Source: Arcicella aurantiaca
GTDB taxonomy: Bacteria; Bacteroidota; Bacteroidia; Cytophagales; Spirosomataceae
Direction: 5' to 3'
DNA length: 64,000 nucleotides
Assembly: GCF_003148625.1 (NCBI RefSeq)
Contig: NZ_QGGO01000002.1
Coordinates: 120,976-184,975, forward strand
Shown here: positions 1 to 7,794 of the stretch, one piece after another
How positions within the stretch are numbered: position 1 is the first letter of the stretch
Layout of the letters: each line of letters opens with the position of its first letter
Translations under genes and position numbers: made by a program
The notes under the pieces: generated by a model
What the model was told of the DNA's origin: nothing
Databases searched by the model: none
Seen by the model: the letters and a program-made list of their open reading frames with translations, nothing else

Positions 1-116
1 TGAATCCAAGTATAATTAATATCTCCTTCAAAATAGAGGATTTCGTTGGTATAATACTTCACTTTATTACCCAAAATCAAAGGCATACCGAATAAATTAG
101 CGATAGTTTTTTGCAT
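1..116 (-). CDS. LytTR-domain DNA-binding protein (partial, C-terminus off the left edge)
   Basis: Thirty-eight residues are visible, starting MQKTIANLFG and reaching EILYFEGDINYT. That stretch matches the start of the LytTR DNA-binding domain, where an I-x-Y-(I/F)-E-(A/G)-x-x-N-Y-T segment is typical. The domain begins within the first 25 residues and no receiver domain precedes it, so this is probably one of the short stand-alone LytTR regulators common in Cytophagales. The rest lies outside the window, so partner and target are unknown. Seen: the motif and an ATG at 114-116. Inferred: DNA binding. Confidence 0.65.
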   Translation of the reverse strand, partial: MQKTIANLFGMPLILGNKVKYYTNEILYFEGDINYTWI

Positions 117-148
117 TTTTTTATAAGTTAGATTGGTAAGCTATAATC

Positions 149-321
149 GAACCTGTTTAAACTTTCTGTTTTGAGATATAAAGTATTGTATTTTTGAAGT
201 CTTTAAACTGAAATTTTTAAACCCCAGTGGAACTGCATAGCAGAGCTACGTTGATAAAATTTTGGTTTAAAGGATTCTAAAAGACTTAGTTTTAGCCGAA
301 AGAGAAAGTTTAAACAGGTTC
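149..321. repeat. MITE-like palindromic element, copy 1 of 3
   Basis: The element starts with GAACCTGTTTAAACTTT and ends with its inverse, about 173 bp in all. The interior carries a GCTAC core (ATAGCAGAGCTACGTT) seen in related form in the other two copies (22761-22928 and 38732-38891). It is the most diverged copy inside. The flanks are ATC and ATA, close to but not a perfect 3-bp duplication. No coding capacity. Confidence 0.75.
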
Positions 322-329
322 ATATTCAA

Positions 330-539
330 TCAGTGTTTTTCACCCTCCCATCCACTAATAATCCATTTATTATTGTCAATAAAAACATTGCTTTCTTTCA
401 GCATATCAACAAGAATATGGAATTCTGATGGAGGAATTTTGCCAAAAACATGAGACATTTGCGTTTCATCAATGGCAGTAAAGTATCCTTCTTTACCCTC
501 TATATCCCAGCCTATTGTGTATTTTACTATTCGTTTCAT
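330..539 (-). CDS. Small hypothetical protein, 69 aa
   Basis: I do not recognise this protein. It is 69 residues, soluble and acidic, with no signal peptide or membrane segment. It has a plausible ATG, and its stop lies 9 bp from the end of the palindromic element at 149-321. Segments such as GWDIEGKEGYF and KWIISGWEGEKH suggest a small beta-rich fold. It lies divergent from the sensor kinase gene at 704. It could be a real orphan gene or a chance frame; length and start are compatible with a gene. Confidence 0.45.
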   Translation of the reverse strand: MKRIVKYTIGWDIEGKEGYFTAIDETQMSHVFGKIPPSEFHILVDMLKESNVFIDNNKWIISGWEGEKH

Positions 540-629
540 CCATTATTATTTTCGGACTTTATCCTATTCAAAATTAGATTAGAAACTCAATCTGAGAAAT
601 ACCATCAAAGTAGTATTTTCAGTAAATAA

Positions 630-653
630 ACTACTGTCTATCAGGTAGTTTTG
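630..653 (+). promoter_or_regulatory. Candidate promoter -7 box and inverted repeat for the sensor kinase gene
   Basis: TAGTTTTG at 646-653 fits the Bacteroidota -7 consensus TAnnTTTG and lies about 50 bp before the ATG at 704. An inverted repeat ACTAC...GTAGT (630-649) overlaps it and includes TACTGTCTA, close to the TACTGTTTA repeated upstream of the response regulator gene. No clear -33 TTTG is seen at the right spacing. Confidence 0.4.
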
Positions 654-703
654 TCGTATTTTCAAAATATTATTCGTATTTTTCAAGACAAAACATAGCC
701 CTA

Positions 704-2644
704 ATGAAGTCCATAAATACAATTCTGCTTTTTCTATTATTCATAAACCTTTCTCATGCCCAAGAGCCATCAAAACTTGATAGCCTGAAAAAAGTATTAG
801 CTCATTTGCCAGCAGAAGGAAAGTCTTTTGCGGGGGATACTTTGCGGGTGCGGGTTTTGTGTGAGATGGGGGAGCGTGGAGGTATTTCTTTAGGAGATTC
901 GGCTTTTCCTATTGTAGAAAAAGCTCTTAATATTTCTATTAATAGCAATTGGAAAAAAGGAATAGCAAATGCTCAAAATGTTTTGGGATTACTCCATGAG
1001 ATAAAAAATGAATACATGGTTTCAATTGATTATTTCTATAAAAGCTTATCAATCAGTATTGAAATAAATGACAAATATTTAATCGCAAAAAACTACCAAG
1101 CTTTGGGAGACTGTTATTCATTACTTGGAAATTATGAAAAGGCAATCGATTTCAATCTAAAAACAATAGCTATTTATAAAAACCTTAAAGATTATAAACT
1201 ATACGTAAGAGGATTAAACAACTTAGGATTAGCGTATCATGATAAAAAAGACTTTAGAAAATCTATCATGTATTTTCAGAAAGGATTAGCCCTAAATAAA
1301 ACGTTTCATTTCTATAATCTTGACAATATTTTTCTCGCTAATCTTGGTTTATCATTAGTACAAATAAAGCAGTATGAACAAGCTATCAGTTGCTATAATA
1401 AAGTATTGGAGAACCATAAAGGTAATTACGGCTATAATGATATAATTATCCTGATTTCATTAGCGGAAGCATTTGCATACAAAAAACAACCAGCAAAAGC
1501 ACTCGACTATTTAAAAAGTGCTGAAACCCAAATGAAAACAATACAAGGTATCGACGATATTTTGCTATTCTTTTCAGAGGTAAGTTATAAGGTTTACAGT
1601 CAATTGAATCAACCCGAAAATGCACTCAAAAATTATATTACCTACAATGAGATAAAACAAAGAAACTCTAAGCAAGATGTTGAGAAAAGAATCCAAAGTT
1701 TGCAATTTGAGTTTGACAATAAGAATCAGCAAAAGGAAATTCAAATTTTGAAAAGAAATGGACTTATCGCCTTCGGAGTTGTCTCAATCTTAGTAATTTT
1801 TGGGATAATACTTTTTCGAATAAATAAAAAATTAGCTTCAAAAAATATGACTATTGAGAGTCAAAAAGAAGAAATTGTTAAGGCTAACGAACAATTAGGG
1901 CGTTTTAATAATGAGTTGGAAGAGAAAGTAGAATTAAGGACATCAGAATTGAAGCGAGCCAATGCAGACTTACTCAAAAAGAATGATGAAATTATGGCAG
2001 CTTTAGTGGAAGGACAAAAAATTGAGAGGAAGCGAGTTTCAGAAGAATTGCATGATAATTTAGGAAGTACCATTTCAGGAATTAAATATCGTTTACAAGC
2101 ATTAAATCTGGTAAGTTTTACATCGAAAGAAAAGGAAATTTACACCAGTATTATGCAAATGATGACTGATGCTTATTCAGAAGTAAGATTAATATCGCAC
2201 AATTTACTGCCAGATGAATTTGAAAAGAAGGGACTAAAATCAGCCTTAGATAAATTAATTCATGACTTAAATTTTAGTAATAATTTTAAACTAACCTTAA
2301 CTTTCAAGCAACCAAAATCACCTTTAGGTCAGAAAATAGAAATAGAACTTTATAGTATTTGTTTAGAATTAGTTAATAATATCATCAAACACTCTGGAGG
2401 TAACCAAGGGGAGATTCTGATATTTTCAACAGCTAATAATGTAATTTTGAATGTAAAAGATAACGGAAAACCCTCTTCTGAACTAAAAGAGGGTTTTGGG
2501 TTAAAGAATATAAAAGCTCGTATTTCAAAATTAGAAGGAGAAATAGATATCCAACAAGATGAATTTGGAACAGATATTATTATTAAGATTCCTTTTGCTG
2601 AGGCGGTTCTTCAAACAAACTTGGGCAATAGACAAATAACATAA
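704..2644 (+). CDS. TPR-containing sensor histidine kinase, NarL-partner (HisKA_3) type
   Basis: This is a 646-residue sensor kinase. It has a signal peptide ending near HAQ (residue 20), tetratricopeptide-like helices at about 80-320, one membrane segment at 353-372, a coiled coil at about 375-430, and a HisKA_3 phosphoacceptor at about 435-500 with His450 in the ELHDNLGS motif. A HATPase_c domain follows with an N-box (ELVNNIIKHSGG) and GFGLKNI G-box. The sensor part is therefore periplasmic TPR. This kinase class phosphorylates LuxR/NarL response regulators, and one is encoded on the opposite strand at 5774-6433. The last 62 bp overlap the end of the convergent HopA1-family gene. The most likely role is control of the RiPP operon between kinase and regulator, which is inferred from location. 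Confidence 0.85.
   Translation: MKSINTILLFLLFINLSHAQEPSKLDSLKKVLAHLPAEGKSFAGDTLRVRVLCEMGERGGISLGDSAFPIVEKALNISINSNWKKGIANAQNVLGLLHEIKNEYMVSIDYFYKSLSISIEINDKYLIAKNYQALGDCYSLLGNYEKAIDFNLKTIAIYKNLKDYKLYVRGLNNLGLAYHDKKDFRKSIMYFQKGLALNKTFHFYNLDNIFLANLGLSLVQIKQYEQAISCYNKVLENHKGNYGYNDIIILISLAEAFAYKKQPAKALDYLKSAETQMKTIQGIDDILLFFSEVSYKVYSQLNQPENALKNYITYNEIKQRNSKQDVEKRIQSLQFEFDNKNQQKEIQILKRNGLIAFGVVSILVIFGIILFRINKKLASKNMTIESQKEEIVKANEQLGRFNNELEEKVELRTSELKRANADLLKKNDEIMAALVEGQKIERKRVSEELHDNLGSTISGIKYRLQALNLVSFTSKEKEIYTSIMQMMTDAYSEVRLISHNLLPDEFEKKGLKSALDKLIHDLNFSNNFKLTLTFKQPKSPLGQKIEIELYSICLELVNNIIKHSGGNQGEILIFSTANNVILNVKDNGKPSSELKEGFGLKNIKARISKLEGEIDIQQDEFGTDIIIKIPFAEAVLQTNLGNRQIT
2467..2497 (-). terminator. 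Hairpin inside the kinase gene, probable terminator of the RiPP operon
   Basis: AAAACCCTCTT and its inverse form an 11-bp stem with a 9-nt loop and a T run on either strand. Read on the minus strand it lies 86-116 bases past the stop of the HopA1-family gene, the expected place for the operon's terminator, although the bases code for the kinase ATPase domain on the plus strand. Confidence 0.5.
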
Positions 2645-4292
2645 TTATACCCATTTGTAATTTTCCTTTTGAAGTTGGACAGTATTCGTAGTTAGTAAAT
2701 TTATTAGTAATAGGATAATTAGGTTTGGCATATTTATAGTAAATTCTTGTTGCTTCTCTAAATACCTCACTCTTAGAAAGCTTCATAATATCAATGCCAT
2801 GAATATGTTCAGAAGTAGTATTAGCGGAACTCCAAGAATCAATAAATTCATTGACATTATCTTCAATCATACTGTATATTTTTGTTCTATCAATGGCAAT
2901 CTTTTGGAGAAAAGTCTTTGACTTACTAAACAATGAAGAAACATCGGCTTCATCAATCGAGCTTAAACTATCCAATATTTCTTGATATGATTCTTTACTC
3001 TCTTTTAGTAATTCTTTAAGGTTCTCACTATAGTTGGTCTGGTTTTTTTTATAATCACCTACTTTTTCTTCTATAATTCTTATAACTTTTTGGGGAAATC
3101 TACTTCTATTGTATTTAATTTTCAATAATTTGTCTAAAAAGCTAAAAATTTCAAGCTTCTCATTTTCATCTAACATTTTATAAAACTTCTGTCCACCGTC
3201 TTCATTATACGAAAACCATGTAAAGGTATTCTTGTCTATCCAAACAGCTCTTTCCATTAATTCAAGACCGCAGTTTAACGCAACACGATTATAAGGAAAA
3301 TAGTAAATCTTCCCTATCCTCATATCGAAAACGTTTTCTTTCGATTCTTTATCAAAACTATAATCAAAATTAGTGTATGGATTTCTGTAAAATTCTTCGG
3401 TATTATATCCTTTAGTTTTAATATAATCAATTATTTCATCAATAGAAACTGTTTTATTATTCTTTGCTATTTCATTAATGGCTTCATAAACTAACGCACA
3501 CCTGTGTTCTCCAAAACTATCTTTCCCAGCAAAAAAAGGGTCTTCTGCAAATCCAACACCTTTAGCAATTTCCTTCACAAAAAGTGGAATCTCTTTACGT
3601 AAAATATCCGTATTCGCTTTTATTAATGAAATTATAAATTCAATAACATAAAAATAATGATTTTGTGCAACGTAAAGCACAAGCGTATCTGCACGTCCAA
3701 AATTGGCTAATTTGTGAGGGGTTTTATATTGAAAAGGAATCTTCCGTTGGTTAAAATACTCTCTGATTTCGTTAGTTAACGTTCTTACTTTTGATACATC
3801 AGGCACTAAACTGAAGTAAAACCTAATGATAGGTTGATTTGTATTCCGTAAAAGATATTCACCATAGGTATAAACATAAAAGTTTTCAATAGCTAATTTG
3901 ATTTTCTGAGGATAGTAAACATAAACAAATTCTTTGTATCTGTCCTCTTTCTTGCTTTCTTCTGCTTCTCCTCCATCAACATACATTCCTGGCTTTAAGA
4001 TAATGTTAATACCTTCTTGAAAAGCCATTGTTTGCCCTTCTTTTATGGCTATTTTATTTTGAGAATCCTTAAACCAAAAGCGTCTAATATTGAAATCTTG
4101 AAAGAAAGGTTTTACATTTTCAATTACTTCGTCACTCTGTACTCCCAAAAGAGGGATGTTTTTTTTGTAGCTCTCATACATTTTATCCTTAGCATTAGAA
4201 CAACCTACTATGTTTTTTATATCAATTATATCTTCTTTGATAGGAAAAGCCTGCAATAATGTTCTTATATCATCTTTTAATAATTCTGACAT
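2583..4292 (-). CDS. HopA1-family protein, putative class V lanthipeptide-type lyase (LanY-like)
   Basis: This 569-residue protein has the HopA1 signature at about 155-270: IIRFYFSL, then IPFQYKTPHKLANFGRADT, VLYVAQ, and KGVGFAEDPFFAGKDSFGEHR. HopA1-fold proteins act in thioamitide and class V lanthipeptide pathways as the partner of a small kinase, eliminating phosphate from phospho-Ser/Thr to give dehydroamino acids. The pairing with a kinase gene 43 bp upstream and a Cys-tailed small protein before that supports the same role here. The 150-residue N-terminal and 290-residue C-terminal parts are not recognised, and the protein is larger than a minimal HopA1 domain. No signal peptide, so cytoplasmic. 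Family assignment is from sequence; the lyase role is inference. Confidence 0.75.
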   Translation of the reverse strand: MSELLKDDIRTLLQAFPIKEDIIDIKNIVGCSNAKDKMYESYKKNIPLLGVQSDEVIENVKPFFQDFNIRRFWFKDSQNKIAIKEGQTMAFQEGINIILKPGMYVDGGEAEESKKEDRYKEFVYVYYPQKIKLAIENFYVYTYGEYLLRNTNQPIIRFYFSLVPDVSKVRTLTNEIREYFNQRKIPFQYKTPHKLANFGRADTLVLYVAQNHYFYVIEFIISLIKANTDILRKEIPLFVKEIAKGVGFAEDPFFAGKDSFGEHRCALVYEAINEIAKNNKTVSIDEIIDYIKTKGYNTEEFYRNPYTNFDYSFDKESKENVFDMRIGKIYYFPYNRVALNCGLELMERAVWIDKNTFTWFSYNEDGGQKFYKMLDENEKLEIFSFLDKLLKIKYNRSRFPQKVIRIIEEKVGDYKKNQTNYSENLKELLKESKESYQEILDSLSSIDEADVSSLFSKSKTFLQKIAIDRTKIYSMIEDNVNEFIDSWSSANTTSEHIHGIDIMKLSKSEVFREATRIYYKYAKPNYPITNKFTNYEYCPTSKGKLQMGIIMLFVYCPSLFEEPPQQKES

Positions 4293-4335
4293 TTGAGTAG
4301 GGGATTTAAAAAGTATAAATAGAGTTTTTGTTGGT

Positions 4336-5253
4336 TCAACTTAATAGTGTATCAATGTTCTTAAAATAGTATTCCTCATCAAATAAATAGAAACTATGAA
4401 TTTTGAAAATAACTTTTAATTGCTCTCTTTTAGTGAAATCAAATTTAGAATCATATTGTAAAAGGAAATATTCAACATAGTCTTTTATTTGGGGGAAATT
4501 ACCTGTTAACTCTAAGTTAAAAAATGGAGAATCTCCCATCGTCAAACAGATTACTCGAATAACAGAGCATAAGTCAAGATATGGATGTCCCATTTCAGAC
4601 ATTTCCCAGTCAATAATCTTCACATCGCTATCTTTTATTAGAACATTAGCCCCGTTCAAATCATGATGAACCAAACATTGAGAAGAATTCCAAACGTTTT
4701 CAAATAGTTTCCAAAATGGAGCAATAGGGTAATTGGCTTTAATATGTTCCTCCCATTTTTCAAGAGGATATTTTTGTGGATTTTCTTGGCTATGAATTAT
4801 TGTTTTCTTATGAATTACTTTTAATCTCGTTGCAAGCGTTTTTAAAATGTTTTTAATTGTTTCAGAGCCAAGTTTTTTACAGTTTCTCAATTTTAATGAA
4901 ATAGGTTCATACCCAACAAACTTTTCAATAATGATAATCTTATTTTGATAATCATAGAAATGTAGCTTAGGCATAAAATCTAAGTCTTGCCTTAAAGCTG
5001 TAATTTCCGACAAGAAGAATTTATTTTTTTCTTCAACGTCAATTCCAAATTGCTTGAAAATCAAGCAATTTGAAGCAGACTCTTGTAATTCAAAAACTAA
5101 ATTATTTGTACCTGAATCAACATCTAAAACTATATAGTTTGATAAATTAGTCAGTAAATAGTTAAATTCTTTATCTCTCTTTTTTTCAAGATAATTATTA
5201 GTTCTTACCCAAGTTAAATACTCAAGAACAGAATATTTAGATAAAATAACCAT
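4336..5253 (-). CDS. Small APH/choline-kinase-fold phosphotransferase, putative LanK-like RiPP kinase
   Basis: This 305-residue protein has the aminoglycoside-phosphotransferase fold. The catalytic loop is HHDLNGANVL (196-205; Asp198 catalytic, Asn203 metal ligand) and the DFG-equivalent is IIDWE with Asp215. The N-lobe region KIIIIEKFVGYEP resembles the hinge. Kinases of this kind phosphorylate Ser/Thr of the precursor in class V lanthipeptide and thioamitide pathways, together with a HopA1-family lyase, which is the next gene. It starts 15 bp after the candidate precursor stop, so the two are translated from one message. Alternatives are a choline or antibiotic phosphotransferase, but the neighbours make those less likely. 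Confidence 0.75.
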   Translation of the reverse strand: MVILSKYSVLEYLTWVRTNNYLEKKRDKEFNYLLTNLSNYIVLDVDSGTNNLVFELQESASNCLIFKQFGIDVEEKNKFFLSEITALRQDLDFMPKLHFYDYQNKIIIIEKFVGYEPISLKLRNCKKLGSETIKNILKTLATRLKVIHKKTIIHSQENPQKYPLEKWEEHIKANYPIAPFWKLFENVWNSSQCLVHHDLNGANVLIKDSDVKIIDWEMSEMGHPYLDLCSVIRVICLTMGDSPFFNLELTGNFPQIKDYVEYFLLQYDSKFDFTKREQLKVIFKIHSFYLFDEEYYFKNIDTLLS

Positions 5254-5268
5254 ATTGTTTTCTATGTT

Positions 5269-5739
5269 TTAGCAAGGGTATCTGGAAGTAGAACAATTGA
5301 CACTTTTTGCAGTAAATGTTAGGTCTTTTAAAGTTTCCCTTTTTTTCATAATGTAATTCTTGAATTTTGTATCATTTAGCCGAGAAATTTCGTAGGAGTC
5401 AGCACTTTTAAATGTCTTATCTGAATTTGATATTACCAGATAACCTGTGGTGTCATCTTCCAAATTTACCTCAACTGTAAAAACTTTATGTTCTGTTGCA
5501 GCAACATCATTTTGTGTAACAACAATCTCATGTTTAGTTTCCTCACGATTAATAATTGTACTTTTTATGACGTGCCATAAAATATAAAGTTCAGAATCTT
5601 TATCTCTATTATTGTTGATAGAATTACCATTTGTAAGAAGAACTTGAAGCGTAATAAAATCTTCAGTACTCCCAGTAAAATTTTTCAATTCGTCATTGAA
5701 AGATGATAATTCTTTACTAATCAATGCTTGTACTTTCAT
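5269..5739 (-). CDS. Candidate RiPP precursor peptide with C-terminal NCSTSRYPC core
   Basis: This 156-residue acidic protein has no recognised domain. Its only cysteines are Cys149 and the last residue, Cys156, in the tail NCSTSRYPC, preceded by TFTAKS. Ser146, Ser150, Thr151 and Ser152 are close to both cysteines. That is the layout expected of a lanthipeptide-type core after a long (about 140-residue) leader. It is the first small gene of the operon that also holds the kinase and HopA1-family gene, and lies 34 bp after the response regulator. A leader this long is unusual for class V systems, where leaders are usually much shorter. Identification as a precursor is inference from position and composition. 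Confidence 0.6.
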   Translation of the reverse strand: MKVQALISKELSSFNDELKNFTGSTEDFITLQVLLTNGNSINNNRDKDSELYILWHVIKSTIINREETKHEIVVTQNDVAATEHKVFTVEVNLEDDTTGYLVISNSDKTFKSADSYEISRLNDTKFKNYIMKKRETLKDLTFTAKSVNCSTSRYPC

Positions 5740-5773
5740 GAGTTATTTATATTTAAAAGTTAAAAATCAAACC

Positions 5774-6433
5774 CTACACCCCCTCAACCAACCCATGCTT
5801 CAGTCCCCAACGCATAAGTCCTATTGCAGTGCTTACGCCTACTTTTTTCATTAAATTTCGCCTGTGTGTTTCTACGGTGGTACTACTTATATGGAGGTGT
5901 TCGCCTATTTCTATGTTACTGAGGTCTTCTACGATGAGCTTCAAGATTTCTATTTCTCGCTTTGTTAGAGGTAAAATATCTTCTACTCTTGTTTTCCCAT
6001 TCGGACTTTGAACGTCTTGGATTTCTGCCAATTTCTTGATAATCTTTTCACTGAAATATTTTTCGCCCGATACTACTGTTTTGATGGCTTTGATAAGCTC
6101 TGGTTTTTCGGCACTTTTCATTACGTAACCGTGTACGCCTGCCTGTATGGCTTCTCTGATGTGTTGTGCTTCTTCGCTCATGGTGAGCATGATAATGGAG
6201 CTTGAAGACGATTTTTCTTTTAGTTTTATCGCCATCTCTAACCCATTCAACAAAGGCATGTGAATGTCTGCTAAAACAACATCTACCTCATTATTTTCAA
6301 TAAATTGTAGGGCTTGCCAGCCGTTACTTACCATTCCTACAATTTCAAATTTTTCAGTCGTTTCCAAAAGCATACTCAAACTTTCGGCTACTAAATGGTG
6401 GTCATCGGCAATTAAAATTTTTATAGATGGCAT
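5774..6433 (-). CDS. NarL/LuxR-family response regulator
   Basis: This 219-residue protein has a receiver domain (about 1-120: acidic pair in IADDHH, phosphoacceptor Asp56 in LADIHMP, Lys in VMKSAEKP) and a LuxR-type helix-turn-helix (LTKREIEILKLIVEDLSNIEIGE and following TVETHRRNLMKK). The start used is the ATG at 6433, which gives MPSIKILIADDHH; an upstream ATG at 6484 adds 17 residues that do not fit the family. It is the first gene of the RiPP operon and the natural partner of the HisKA_3 kinase at 704-2644. Repeated TACTGTTTAG motifs upstream are candidate binding sites. Confidence 0.88.
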   Translation of the reverse strand: MPSIKILIADDHHLVAESLSMLLETTEKFEIVGMVSNGWQALQFIENNEVDVVLADIHMPLLNGLEMAIKLKEKSSSSSIIMLTMSEEAQHIREAIQAGVHGYVMKSAEKPELIKAIKTVVSGEKYFSEKIIKKLAEIQDVQSPNGKTRVEDILPLTKREIEILKLIVEDLSNIEIGEHLHISSTTVETHRRNLMKKVGVSTAIGLMRWGLKHGLVEGV

Positions 6434-6473
6434 ATCAAAGCATTTGTTACTCAGGAATTTATAAAAAAAATTG

Positions 6474-6503
6474 CGAAAGTACAACCTTTTTTAACTGTAC
6501 AAA
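6474..6503 (-). promoter_or_regulatory. Candidate promoter of the response regulator-RiPP operon
   Basis: On the minus strand TTTG (6500-6503) is followed after 18 bp by TACTTTCG (6474-6481), one mismatch from the Bacteroidota TAnnTTTG box. Transcription would start near 6467, about 35 bases before the ATG at 6433. Confidence 0.5.
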
Positions 6504-6529
6504 TTTCAGTTCTAAGCATTGAAGATAAA

Positions 6530-6579
6530 ATACTGACTAAACAGTATGTTTTTACTTTTCTCTACCTTCTAAACAGTAT
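6530..6579. promoter_or_regulatory. Putative response-regulator binding sites upstream of the RiPP operon
   Basis: ATACTGACTAAACAGTAT (6530-6547) is a perfect 6-bp inverted repeat with a 6-bp spacer. CTAAACAGTAT recurs at 6569-6579, exactly 32 bp on. Both lie 60-115 bases before the predicted start of the operon, a usual place for activator binding, and the kinase promoter contains the related TACTGTCTA. The binding factor is inferred to be the regulator encoded at 5774-6433. Confidence 0.45.
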
Positions 6580-6621
6580 TTTTGGGGTTATTTATTCTAC
6601 GGATTTTACCGAAGACTTAAA

Positions 6622-6652
6622 TTTGAATTAGTAGTAAGTCTCTGTAATTTTG
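6622..6652 (+). promoter_or_regulatory. Bacteroidota-type promoter for ldcA
   Basis: TTTG at 6622-6625, exactly 19 bp of spacer, then TAATTTTG at 6645-6652: a full match to TTTG-N19-TAnnTTTG. Transcription would start near 6659 and give a short leader before the start codon at 6675. Confidence 0.7.
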
Positions 6653-6674
6653 TAAAAATTAAAACTCTCATATT

Positions 6675-7589
6675 TTGCGACCAACTCCATTACAAAAAGG
6701 TGATTCCGTAGGCATTGTAGCATTAGCCTGCAAAGTAGATTTCGAAATGCTAAAACCTTCTATTGAATTAATGCAGGAAATATGGGGTTTGAATGTAGTT
6801 ATCGGTGAATCTGTGATGAGTGCATATCACCAATTTGCAGGCACTGACGACGTTCGGACAGAGGATTTTCAGTTGATGTTGGATAATCCAGAAATCAAGG
6901 CTATTTTTTCTGCTCGTGGTGGTTATGGAAGTTCTCGTTTATTAGATTCAATTGATTTTACGGACTTTCAAAAATCACCAAAATGGGTTGTTGGTTTTTC
7001 AGATATTACGGCTGTTCTATCTCATATCCACCTCCTTGATATTGAAAGTTTACACGCTACCATGCCCAAATTATTCTTGCAAGAAGGCGGAGAGGAATCA
7101 TTAGAAAGTCTGAGAAAGGTTTTATTTGGAGAAGCACTCAATTATGAAGTTAATATCCATGAAATGAATCGTTTGGGCATGGCAAAAGGGCAATTAATCG
7201 GTGGAAATCTTGCCATTTTATCTCATATTACGGGTTCAAAGTCTGATATAAATTACGACGGTAAAATCTTGTTTTTGGAAGATGTCAATGAATATCTCTA
7301 CAGTCTTGACCGCATGATGATTCAGTTGAAACGCTCAGGAAAACTGAAGAATTTAGCAGGTTTAATTGTTGGTCATTTTTCAGACTGTCAAGACAATGAC
7401 GTTCCTTTTGGGAAAACTGCCAATGAGATTATTCAAGAAGCAGTTTCTACTTATAATTTCCCTGTTTGTTATGGTTTCCCTGTTGGGCATGAACCCGAAA
7501 ATTGGGCTATGCCTGTGGGTCGGGAAGTAATTTTGGAGGTAAAAAATGATGGCGTTTTTTTGAAGGATGTTAACAAGATTCAAAACTAA
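6675..7589 (+). CDS. ldcA: Muramoyltetrapeptide LD-carboxypeptidase (peptidase S66)
   Basis: This 304-residue cytoplasmic enzyme removes the terminal D-alanine from tetrapeptides in peptidoglycan recycling. The family motifs are all present: GDSVGIVA near the start, SARGGYGSSRLL (79-90), GFSDIT with nucleophile Ser109, FLEDV with Glu202, and VGHEPEN with His272, giving the Ser-Glu-His triad of LdcA. The start is a TTG at 6675; no ATG lies nearby in frame and the resulting RPTPLQKGD fits the family N-terminus. A good promoter lies just upstream. Another recycling gene, anmK, is at 35.4 kb. Confidence 0.92.
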   Translation: MRPTPLQKGDSVGIVALACKVDFEMLKPSIELMQEIWGLNVVIGESVMSAYHQFAGTDDVRTEDFQLMLDNPEIKAIFSARGGYGSSRLLDSIDFTDFQKSPKWVVGFSDITAVLSHIHLLDIESLHATMPKLFLQEGGEESLESLRKVLFGEALNYEVNIHEMNRLGMAKGQLIGGNLAILSHITGSKSDINYDGKILFLEDVNEYLYSLDRMMIQLKRSGKLKNLAGLIVGHFSDCQDNDVPFGKTANEIIQEAVSTYNFPVCYGFPVGHEPENWAMPVGREVILEVKNDGVFLKDVNKIQN

Positions 7590-7649
7590 TGCTTAAACAA
7601 TCTCTAAGATTTTAAAAAGTTTTCTGGTAATTGGATTTGATATTTTTGA

Positions 7650-7709
7650 GTAGGGACGAATAGCATTCGCCCATTGTACAGGAGTTAGACGAATGCTATT
7701 CGTCCCTAC
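7650..7709. repeat. Intergenic hairpin with CGAATAGCATTCG arms
   Basis: Arms of 20 bp (GTAGGGACGAATAGCATTCG and its inverse) enclose a 20-bp loop. A close relative lies at 37223-37279, so this is a dispersed palindromic repeat that may also work as a bidirectional terminator between ldcA and the convergent pnuC. Confidence 0.75.
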
Positions 7710-7794
7710 ATAAAATCTCCATATTTATTATCATTGAAAATTTTTCTTCAACTACTTAAAATCATAAAATATCATCAATCATAAAAATCTTAGT

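Noticed and set aside
2583..5739. Thioamitide pathway
   Set aside because: No YcaO or TfuA gene and no cysteine decarboxylase were seen near the kinase-HopA1 pair, so thioamide formation is not supported.
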